Positions 1 through 7,197 of a stretch of DNA of 64,000 bases are shown in pieces. The notes beneath the pieces are model-generated. The model had not been told where the DNA came from, searched no databases, and saw only the letters and a program-made list of their open reading frames with translations. Source of the stretch: Bacteroidales bacterium UBA3653. GTDB lineage: Bacteria > Bacteroidota > Bacteroidia > Bacteroidales > Paludibacteraceae. Every line of letters begins with the position of its first letter. Position 1 is the first letter of the stretch. The position numbers and the translations under genes are program-made. The stretch is taken from NCBI GenBank assembly GCA_002373505.1, contig DFKE01000013.1:1-64000 (forward strand). Direction: 5' to 3'.

Positions 1-1278
1 GCGGATATTATTCATCCGGGACATTTGAATATTATTCACGAAGCCGCCAAATTAGGGCATGTTACAGTAGGCGTTTTGACAGATGCTGCAATTGCAAGTT
101 ACAAGCGTCTGCCGTATTTGGATTATGAGCAGCGCGCACTGGTGGTTAGCAACCTCAAAGGCGTCGAGCGCGTAATACCTCAAACAACGCTTGATTATCG
201 TCCAAACTTACGAGAGTTGAAGCCGGATTATGTGGTTCATGGTGATGATTGGAAGACTGGCGTACAACAAAAAACGCGTCAGGATATAATAGACTGCATG
301 GCAGAGTGGGGAGGGCAGGTCGTTGATATTCCTTATACGCCCGGTATATCTTCCTCTATGCTCAATGAGCGTCTCAAAGAAATAGGCACGACACCTGAGA
401 TTCGTATGAAACGGCTCCGTCGGCTGATTAATGCCAAGAAGATTGTTCGTATATTAGAGAGTCATAGTGGCCTGACGGGGCTGATTATTGAGAATACTTT
501 TGTAAAGAAGAATGGTGTAAAATTGGAGTTTGACGGTATGTGGGCTTCGTCACTTACAGATTCAACGAGCAAAGGTAAGCCGGATATAGAGGCAGTTGAC
601 TTAACTACGCGTCTGCACGATTTGAATGATGCATTGGAGGTAACGACAAAACCGGTAATCTTTGATGGAGATACGGGTGGTAAATTAGAGCATTTCCCAT
701 TCATGGTACGCACATTGGAGCGTTTAGGTATTTCTGCTGTTATTATAGAAGATAAAGTCGGTCTAAAGCAAAACTCACTTTTTGGAACAGATGCTATCCA
801 AACACAAGATTCAATAGAGGGCTTTTGCGCAAAGATTCATGCAGGCAAGCAGGCACAGATAACGGATGATTTTATGATTATTGCGCGCATAGAATCTCTA
901 ATAGCAGGCAAACCGGTAGAGGATGCGTTGGAGCGTGCCTTCGCATATGTAGCCGCCGGAGCAGATGGAATCATGATTCACTCCCGCAATAAAGATGGTG
1001 AAGATATTCATGAATTCTGTACCCGTTTCCGTGAGAAAGACAGTCATACACCTATTGTGGTTGTACCCACTACGTTCAATCACATTGCGGAAGACGAATT
1101 TGCCGAGTGGGGCGTGAATATCGTCATTTATGCAAATCATCTTTTACGCTCGGCTTATCCGGCTATGGTACACTGCGCAGAGTCGATTCTTGAGCACGGT
1201 CGTTGCAAAGAGGCAAGCGAGGAATATTGCATGCCGATAAAAGAGATTTTAACTCTTATTCCTGGAACAAAACAATGA
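1..1278 (+). CDS. pepM: Cytidylyltransferase-PEP mutase fusion, 5' end cut
   Basis: Seen: the frame is open from base 1, so the start lies outside the window. The first residues read ADIIHPGHLNII and contain the HxGH nucleotide-binding motif of glycerol-3-phosphate-cytidylyltransferase-type enzymes. That domain fills about the first 135 visible residues. The remainder is a PEP mutase/isocitrate-lyase barrel carrying the mutase signature EDKxGxKxNS (EDKVGLKQNS, bases 748-777). Known: PEP mutase rearranges phosphoenolpyruvate to phosphonopyruvate, the step that makes the C-P bond. Partner cytidylyltransferases activate the finished phosphonate as a CMP ester. Inferred: one polypeptide both starts the pathway and activates its product for transfer to a glycan. 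Its stop overlaps the next start (ATGA), indicating translational coupling. The Bacteroides fragilis aepX gene is a plausible relative. The mutase call is firm; the substrate of the nucleotidyltransferase domain is not. Confidence 0.93.
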   Translation, partial: ADIIHPGHLNIIHEAAKLGHVTVGVLTDAAIASYKRLPYLDYEQRALVVSNLKGVERVIPQTTLDYRPNLRELKPDYVVHGDDWKTGVQQKTRQDIIDCMAEWGGQVVDIPYTPGISSSMLNERLKEIGTTPEIRMKRLRRLINAKKIVRILESHSGLTGLIIENTFVKKNGVKLEFDGMWASSLTDSTSKGKPDIEAVDLTTRLHDLNDALEVTTKPVIFDGDTGGKLEHFPFMVRTLERLGISAVIIEDKVGLKQNSLFGTDAIQTQDSIEGFCAKIHAGKQAQITDDFMIIARIESLIAGKPVEDALERAFAYVAAGADGIMIHSRNKDGEDIHEFCTRFREKDSHTPIVVVPTTFNHIAEDEFAEWGVNIVIYANHLLRSAYPAMVHCAESILEHGRCKEASEEYCMPIKEILTLIPGTKQ

Positions 1279-2399
1279 TAGCGCCTAAAGATTTTATAGA
1301 AACTTTGCGTGCCGGAGGCATTGAGTTCTTTGCCGGAGTGCCGGATTCGCTGCTGAAGAATATATGCGCGTACATAACAGATAATATACCGCGCGAGAAT
1401 AATATCATTGCAGCGAACGAAGGGAATGCCGTTGGATTAGCAGCCGGTTACCATTTGGCAACAGGCAAAGTGGGTTGCGTATATATGCAGAATTCAGGAG
1501 AGGGCAATATTGTTAACCCGCTGCTTTCGCTAATGGATGCGGATGTGTATAAAATGCCGTTGTTATTGATTATCGGTTGGCGTGGAGAACCGGGAGTACA
1601 TGATGAACCGCAGCATGTGAAGCAAGGGAAAGTGACGCTTTCGCTACTCGAAACGATGGGTGTACCCTATGTTGTACTAGATGAGAATTGGCATAATCAA
1701 GTAGCAGAGGCGCTGCAAGCAATACAATCTTGCAATGGCATATATGCGCTCATAGTGCGCCAAGGCACTTTTGATGAATACAAACTGCAAAATCATCAAA
1801 CTCAAGAATGGGCACTATCGCGTGAGGAAGCAATCAAGATAGTGGTTGATAAATTGCGTGAGGACGATATAGTCGTCTCTACAACGGGTATGATTAGCCG
1901 TGAGCTCTTTGAGTACCGAGAGGCAAAGGAGCAAGGGCACGCACATGATTTTCTAACGGTAGGTTCAATGGGACATGCCTCTCAGATTGCTTTAGGCATA
2001 GCACTTCAGAAACCGAACAGGCGTGTAATTGTTTTTGATGGTGATGGTGCTATGCTGATGCATATGGGTGGAATGGCGATAATTGGTGATTATAATCCAA
2101 AGAATTTGGTACATGTTATCTTCAATAATGGTGCGCATGATTCTGTGGGAGGTCAACCTACCGTAGGTCAAAAGATAAAAGTCGAGGCGATTGCAAAAGC
2201 TGTAGGTTATGCAGATGTGGTCTCTGTAGATTCCCCAATGGCACTGATGTTTGCGATGAATCATGTGAATAATGCGGTGATGGATGGTGTGTCGCTAATC
2301 AATGTCAATGTACGTAAAGGTAACCGCAAAGATCTCGGTCGTCCGACCACAGCACCGCAACAGAATAAAGAAGCATTAATGAATGAATTAGTGAAATGA
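1275..2399 (+). CDS. aepY: Phosphonopyruvate decarboxylase
   Basis: This thiamine-diphosphate enzyme of 374 residues decarboxylates phosphonopyruvate to phosphonoacetaldehyde, the irreversible step that pulls the unfavourable PEP mutase reaction forward. Seen: an N-terminal pyrimidine-binding domain containing AANEGNAVGLAAGYHLATG, with the glutamate expected to activate ThDP. The C-terminal domain has the ThDP motif GDGAMLMHMGG followed at the expected distance by FNNGAHDSVGGQPT. The ATG at 1275 overlaps the pepM stop and the gene ends in another ATGA overlap, so three pathway enzymes are translationally coupled. A longer in-frame start exists at 1203 but lies inside pepM and is unlikely. The length is normal for the family. 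Confidence 0.95.
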   Translation: MIAPKDFIETLRAGGIEFFAGVPDSLLKNICAYITDNIPRENNIIAANEGNAVGLAAGYHLATGKVGCVYMQNSGEGNIVNPLLSLMDADVYKMPLLLIIGWRGEPGVHDEPQHVKQGKVTLSLLETMGVPYVVLDENWHNQVAEALQAIQSCNGIYALIVRQGTFDEYKLQNHQTQEWALSREEAIKIVVDKLREDDIVVSTTGMISRELFEYREAKEQGHAHDFLTVGSMGHASQIALGIALQKPNRRVIVFDGDGAMLMHMGGMAIIGDYNPKNLVHVIFNNGAHDSVGGQPTVGQKIKVEAIAKAVGYADVVSVDSPMALMFAMNHVNNAVMDGVSLINVNVRKGNRKDLGRPTTAPQQNKEALMNELVK

Positions 2400-3442
2400 C
2401 ACAGCAATTATACACATATAATGAAACGCGCGGAGACGGACTAATTACAATTCTTTGTTCCAAGCTTCATGAGCAACAAGTGCAACATGTCTTTTTAGTG
2501 CGAGGCAAACACTCTTTTGTATCATGCGGAGCGCAAGAAATGATGAACAAAGTCCAAGCGTCAACGGGCGTACAATTCACTGAATTTTTAGATTTTTCTG
2601 CTAATCCTAAGGACGAAGAAGCACTGAAAGGGTTACAGATGCTCTTGGAGTCAAAACCGGATGTCATCCTGTCTATCGGTGGCGGTAGTGTTCTGGATAT
2701 AGCGAAATTGGTTCGTCATTATGCGGCAGAAAAGGGGCTCTTTATCCCCTTATGGGCAATTCCTACTACATCTGGAACAGGAGCCGAGGCTACGCATTTT
2801 GCAGTGGTATATCGTGAAGGCAAGAAATGTAGCGTCGAAGCGGATGATATTTTGCCGGATGTAGTAATGTTATACCCTCCTTTTACGTACAATAATGATG
2901 CATATTTAACGGCAAGTACCGGATTTGATGCTGTAGCTCAGGCTATAGAGTCGTATTGGGCAAAAGGTGCGAATGAGGAATCGCGTTCTTATTCTGTGAA
3001 AGCTATTAACTTGCTCTGGAAACAACTCCCGCTCTTGCTTCAAAAGAACACCGAAGAATTGAGAGATGAAGTAGCGGAAGGGGCATATTGGGCTGGCAGA
3101 GCGATTAATATATCCAAGACAACCGCACCTCATGCTTTCTCATATGCGTTCACATCGTATTATGGCTATCCTCACGGACATGCCGTAGCGTTGACATTCC
3201 CGTTCTTTCTACATCTAAATGGTACTCTGGAACTCTATCGTGAATTAGGCATGTCACCGTCCGAAGCGATAAAGAATATGGAGGAGTATATAACCACCCT
3301 TGGACTTTCACTCACCCTCTTTCCTGAGGTAGATATCCATGATACATTACAAAAAGTGAATATTCAACGTTTAGAGAATAATCCAATAAATGTGACACCT
3401 GAAGTGGTCAAGGATTTAGAATTATACTTGGCGAAAAACTGA
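2396..3442 (+). CDS. Iron-type alcohol dehydrogenase, probable phosphonoacetaldehyde reductase
   Basis: Seen: a group III (iron-containing) alcohol dehydrogenase of 348 residues with the NAD(P)-binding GGGSVLDIAK motif, PTTSGTGAEATHFAV, and a metal-binding stretch APHAFSYAFTSYYGYPHGHA with the expected histidines. Known: enzymes of this class reduce phosphonoacetaldehyde to 2-hydroxyethylphosphonate in the fosfomycin, phosphinothricin and dehydrophos pathways (FomC, PhpC, DhpG). Inferred from position: it is coupled by ATGA overlap to the decarboxylase that makes phosphonoacetaldehyde. No 2-aminoethylphosphonate transaminase is visible, so the end product is likely 2-hydroxyethylphosphonate rather than aminoethylphosphonate. 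The substrate assignment rests on context. Confidence 0.85.
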   Translation: MTQQLYTYNETRGDGLITILCSKLHEQQVQHVFLVRGKHSFVSCGAQEMMNKVQASTGVQFTEFLDFSANPKDEEALKGLQMLLESKPDVILSIGGGSVLDIAKLVRHYAAEKGLFIPLWAIPTTSGTGAEATHFAVVYREGKKCSVEADDILPDVVMLYPPFTYNNDAYLTASTGFDAVAQAIESYWAKGANEESRSYSVKAINLLWKQLPLLLQKNTEELRDEVAEGAYWAGRAINISKTTAPHAFSYAFTSYYGYPHGHAVALTFPFFLHLNGTLELYRELGMSPSEAIKNMEEYITTLGLSLTLFPEVDIHDTLQKVNIQRLENNPINVTPEVVKDLELYLAKN

Positions 3443-3453
3443 TATAATTATAT

Positions 3454-4248
3454 ATGGAACAAGAAGATTTTTCAAAATACAATGGAGAAGGCACTCAACT
3501 TCGAAAAGTGCAGCACCGAATGGTAGAAATGCTTATTGAAGTAGATAAGATTTGCAGCAAGTATAATATAGAGTATTATCTTGATGCCGGTTCTTTATTA
3601 GGAGCAGTTCGTCACGGAGGATTCATACCATGGGATGATGATCTTGATATCGTTGTTCCCAGGAAAGATTTTAAAAGACTTTCAAAAGCGTTGATGAAAG
3701 AATTACCATCTTCAATGGCGTATCAGGATCGGTTTACAGATTGGAATTTCCCTTCCGTAATAGCAAAGGTACGCGATAGAAATTCATATTTTTATGAAGA
3801 AGAGTGTACGGATAGATTTAAAGAAAAGGGGATATTTATTGATATCTTTCCATCAGAAAAAGTGCCATCTATGTGGTGGAAAAGAATAGTGGACTATCCA
3901 TATGGGCATTGTATTCGTGCAATACACAATTATACGGATAAGAAAGATAAATTCATCTCATATCTTATCTTCCCTTTTATATGGACACTAGTCAAGTTGA
4001 CGCGATTCGTTAATATCTTTATTCCGTCTAATAAAGTAGCACTTTGCTATGGATGGAGGCCGACATATAACAGTTGCAATTTAGAAGATATATATCCCGT
4101 TAAAAGGATGAATTTTGAGGGCTTCCAAGCATGTGTTCCAAATAATCCTGATGGCGTGTTAAAAGCTTACTACGGTGACTATATGCAAATCCCGCCGGAA
4201 GAGAAACGCCATGTGCATAGTACTAAAATTGAAATCTACGACGAATAG
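3454..4248 (+). CDS. LicD-family phosphotransferase
   Basis: Seen: 264 residues with the LicD nucleotidyltransferase-fold signature in the first third (YYLDAGSLLGAVRHGG, then IPWDDDLDIVVPR, holding the acidic metal-binding residues). Known: LicD proteins move phosphocholine from CDP-choline onto sugars of teichoic acid or LPS, and relatives act in capsule loci. Inferred: with a CMP-activating domain and a phosphonate pathway immediately upstream, this enzyme probably transfers the phosphonate from its CMP ester onto a glycan. It starts 11 bases after the reductase stop and ends directly against the next start. Base composition here is visibly more AT-rich than in the central housekeeping genes, as is common in exchanged polysaccharide loci. 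Confidence 0.88.
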   Translation: MEQEDFSKYNGEGTQLRKVQHRMVEMLIEVDKICSKYNIEYYLDAGSLLGAVRHGGFIPWDDDLDIVVPRKDFKRLSKALMKELPSSMAYQDRFTDWNFPSVIAKVRDRNSYFYEEECTDRFKEKGIFIDIFPSEKVPSMWWKRIVDYPYGHCIRAIHNYTDKKDKFISYLIFPFIWTLVKLTRFVNIFIPSNKVALCYGWRPTYNSCNLEDIYPVKRMNFEGFQACVPNNPDGVLKAYYGDYMQIPPEEKRHVHSTKIEIYDE

Positions 4249-5361
4249 ATGAAACTCGTTTATGTGACAGATAGTAAGATTAATCCTACTGCTGGGGGAA
4301 TAGCCAGAATCACTTATGTGATGGCAGAGGCTTTGCGTGCGAAATTTGGACATGACGTGTATTTTTATCATGGGGAAGAGGATTTAGTGGATTTTATCAG
4401 TGGAATAGGAAATTGTACGATTATTGTCCAGTCGCCCTGTAAATTAGCGCGGAAAGTATTTGAATGCGCATCTGCTCTGCCGTCTGCAAAAATCATCAAT
4501 GTTTTTCACGGAACGCCGGGATTTGAGTTGGTTCCCTTAAAAAGAGAGATAATCCGATATCGGCTTATACACAATATTGAGCGTCAATGGACGTTCAAGC
4601 AATTTATGCTACAAATAGGAATGAGCATTCTGCCTAAGAAATGTTTTACACACCTATTGGCTAAGAAATACTCCCTTCCCTATGGTAAAGCGGATAAGAT
4701 GGTTGTGCTTTCACAAGGAATAATTGACCAATATCAATCCATTGCACCTGGGTATAAAGACCATTTTGTCGTCATCCCAAATACACTGCCATTCGATCAC
4801 CCGGAACTTCCTTTATCCAAAGAGAAAGAGGTGTTGGTCGTATCCCGTTTGGACGATTGGCACAAGCGCATATCGGAGATTTTGAAGATATGGGAAACTA
4901 TTCAGCAAGATCTTTGTTTCGCAGAGTGGACTTTGCGAATAGTTGGAGACGGAGTTGACAAATCTTACTACGAAGAATATGTTCATAAGCATGTCGTACC
5001 TAATATAGTTTTTGAGGGGCAGCAGAATCCATTGGTATATTATCAAAAAGCAAGTGTATTTATGATGACCTCCGCTTGTGAAGGATTACCAATGACTATT
5101 TTGGAGGCGCAACAATGCGGTTGTGTTCCTCTTGTATATGATAGTTTCGCTTCGGCCAAAGATATAATTGCAAGTGGAGAGAATGGTATTTTGATTGAAA
5201 ATAGAGACAAAGAGGCGTACGTTGCAGCATTGAAAAAACTGATGACTGATGAGGCGTTGCGGAAGAAAATGAGCAAAGCATGCGTGAAATCATCCGAACG
5301 TTTTTCTGTGGAGAATGTAGCCTCTCAATGGAATGAATTATTTCATCAGTTAGAGCCATGA
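4249..5361 (+). CDS. Glycosyltransferase family 4-type enzyme
   Basis: Seen: a GT-B retaining glycosyltransferase of 370 residues. The N-terminal half starts with a glycine-rich loop (NPTAGGIARITYVMAEAL). The C-terminal donor-binding half has VLVVSRLDDWHKR, RIVGDG and the E-x7-E element EGLPMTILE. The ATG follows the LicD stop with no gap, and the stop overlaps the next start (ATGA). Inferred role: it adds one sugar to the glycan that receives the phosphonate. Donor and acceptor cannot be read from sequence. AT-rich like its neighbours. Confidence 0.88.
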   Translation: MKLVYVTDSKINPTAGGIARITYVMAEALRAKFGHDVYFYHGEEDLVDFISGIGNCTIIVQSPCKLARKVFECASALPSAKIINVFHGTPGFELVPLKREIIRYRLIHNIERQWTFKQFMLQIGMSILPKKCFTHLLAKKYSLPYGKADKMVVLSQGIIDQYQSIAPGYKDHFVVIPNTLPFDHPELPLSKEKEVLVVSRLDDWHKRISEILKIWETIQQDLCFAEWTLRIVGDGVDKSYYEEYVHKHVVPNIVFEGQQNPLVYYQKASVFMMTSACEGLPMTILEAQQCGCVPLVYDSFASAKDIIASGENGILIENRDKEAYVAALKKLMTDEALRKKMSKACVKSSERFSVENVASQWNELFHQLEP

Positions 5362-6173
5362 TAAAACTATCTATCATAATCCCAGTTTATAACGTAGAGC
5401 GCTATATGGAGCGCTGCCTTCAGTTTGTGGACGCACAAACGCTGCATGACATAGAGGTGATACTGGTTGATGACCATGGTCAGGATGATAGTATGTCTAT
5501 TGCAAAAGAGACAATTCAACAACATACCAGAAAGGATATACACTATGTTTTTGCGCAGACCCTGACCAACAGCGGACCGGCAACGGCGCGTAATATCGGA
5601 ATCCAGACAGCCAAAGGGGAGTATATTGCATTCTTGGATTCTGATGACTGGATAGAGCCGGAAATGTATGAAACTTTGTATTCGAATGCTAAGAAATATA
5701 AAGCGGATCTGAGTTGTTGCAACTTGGTACAGGATTTTGAGGACAACCGTCCTAGTAAGGTGTTAAAGAATCCTCTTGTGGAGAATGGAGATTTTAATGA
5801 AGCGGCAAAGAAGCATTTTTTAACTACATATGTTTCATGCTTTACTTCCTTTATATATCGTCGCGCATGGTTGCTGGAGAATGAAATATTTTTTACAAAA
5901 ACAAAAAGTGCCGAGGATAGTAGTTTTCTGGCTTGTTGTATATTAGCAGCCGAGCGAATCGCACAGAAGAATGCGCCTTATTATCACTATGTGATACATT
6001 CGGGTAGTCTTACTCAGCGAAAAGTATGGAAAGGACGAGAGAAAAGAAAGGCTTTTGCTGCAATGATAGATTTTGCCAAACGCAAAAAACTACTGCGCAC
6101 CTATTGGTTGCAGGTATTCTATGTTTACGTCAAGAAGGCCCTTATTGTACCTGTTTATGAGATGATCAGATGA
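5358..6173 (+). CDS. Glycosyltransferase family 2-type enzyme
   Basis: Seen: 271 residues with a complete GT-A fold start (LSIIIPVYNVERYMERCL), the VDDHGQDDS nucleotide-binding segment, GPATARNIGIQTAKGEY and the metal-binding FLDSDDWIEP. The C-terminal part (from about residue 190) is basic and may contact the membrane. It is the last gene of the plus-strand phosphonate/glycan operon and meets the minus-strand GT10 gene tail to tail with an 8-base overlap. Inferred: an inverting sugar transferase for the same glycan; the sugar is unknown. No polymerase, flippase or export gene is seen here, so those must lie to the left or elsewhere. Confidence 0.88.
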   Translation: MIKLSIIIPVYNVERYMERCLQFVDAQTLHDIEVILVDDHGQDDSMSIAKETIQQHTRKDIHYVFAQTLTNSGPATARNIGIQTAKGEYIAFLDSDDWIEPEMYETLYSNAKKYKADLSCCNLVQDFEDNRPSKVLKNPLVENGDFNEAAKKHFLTTYVSCFTSFIYRRAWLLENEIFFTKTKSAEDSSFLACCILAAERIAQKNAPYYHYVIHSGSLTQRKVWKGREKRKAFAAMIDFAKRKKLLRTYWLQVFYVYVKKALIVPVYEMIR

Positions 6174-7197
6174 TATGCAAAGCCTTTTTGAGCCGCTGTA
6201 TAGCATTCCACAGACCGGAATGTCTGCGTGCGAACGGATATAGCTGATGCATATAGAAGTTTTTTAATCGCCCTCGCAATGAGTGTTCATAAGACCTAAC
6301 TTCCCATTGACGTTGTTGGAGTTGCTTAAGTGCCCAGTAATCTCTGGAGAAACGTTTTGCTTCTTCCTTATCTTGGTCGAAGATATGATAGAGAAAAGCC
6401 TTCACTTCCTCCTGTGCCTTCGATATTACCTGAGGGTCTTTTAGCGCCGGAGTCTCTATCATTTTTTTCCATAGCGCATCATCTTGGTCAATCTCTTTTA
6501 CCCGTTCTACCACGCTTTCCCAATTCGGGAAGTCGTTACAGTTGATAAATGCCTCTTTATTAAATGTCTCTGCAATGCGTGGGTCTCCCCAATAGATGGG
6601 AATGGTTTGGGCTGCAAAAGCCTGTACTATCTTCTCTGTTGTATAGCCTGGATGAGCAGTGTTCTCAAAAGCGAGAGAGAACTTGTGTTTCTGCTGAAAT
6701 GCCAACTTATCAGCTATAGGACCGCCGACATTATTGCGATAACGTCCGCCGGAGTTCACTAACTTATATTCCGATAACTTGTCCAAGAACGCGGCACGAA
6801 CTTCGTTTCCGTGCGGATTGGAAACTACGAAACTACAGAAATCGGTCTTGCTCCCTAAATCGGGGTGCTCATGCTTGTGTAGCATGGGCTCGATATCTTG
6901 CGGGTAAAGAAGCCACAGCGGAAGACGCATATATCTATCGCCGAATTCCAGATACTCAAACCCGAAGGCATAGTCGCAAAGATTGAAGTCCGGTGCTTGA
7001 TTTTCTCCTGTGAAGAAGATTTTTACGCAGTTATTGTATTTTAGATGCTCATTCCCGAAAACGGAATACACCAACCAATCCGGGGCATCGGAAAGTTCAA
7101 TATCATAATACTGCCATAGTTGTTCCCATAATGGTGCTTTCTCAGGTCGGAAATTTGGGTAGAAATCAACAAACTTTATCCGGATGATCTTTTTCAT
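6166..7197 (-). CDS. GT10 family (alpha-1,3-fucosyltransferase-like) glycosyltransferase
   Basis: Seen: 343 residues. The C-terminal half holds the GT10 donor-binding signature FENTAHPGYTTEK followed by IYWGDPRIAETFNKEAF and FINCNDFPNW. The N-terminal half has the acceptor-side pattern ending in RYMRLPLWL. The last 60 residues are basic and aromatic (RGRLKNFYMHQLYPFARR), as in the membrane-associating tails of bacterial fucosyltransferases. Known: GT10 enzymes transfer fucose from GDP-fucose to GlcNAc or glucose, for example making Lewis-type epitopes. No GDP-fucose genes are in the window. It overlaps the end of the upstream yfhO-like gene by 4 bases, so it belongs to the minus-strand operon although it lies next to the phosphonate glycan genes. 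Confidence 0.88.
   Translation of the reverse strand: MKKIIRIKFVDFYPNFRPEKAPLWEQLWQYYDIELSDAPDWLVYSVFGNEHLKYNNCVKIFFTGENQAPDFNLCDYAFGFEYLEFGDRYMRLPLWLLYPQDIEPMLHKHEHPDLGSKTDFCSFVVSNPHGNEVRAAFLDKLSEYKLVNSGGRYRNNVGGPIADKLAFQQKHKFSLAFENTAHPGYTTEKIVQAFAAQTIPIYWGDPRIAETFNKEAFINCNDFPNWESVVERVKEIDQDDALWKKMIETPALKDPQVISKAQEEVKAFLYHIFDQDKEEAKRFSRDYWALKQLQQRQWEVRSYEHSLRGRLKNFYMHQLYPFARRHSGLWNAIQRLKKALHII

Noticed and set aside
1..6173. 2-aminoethylphosphonate (capsule B-type) pathway
   Set aside because: No transaminase gene follows the decarboxylase; a reductase occupies that place. The transaminase could still lie left of the window, so this is a preference, not proof.
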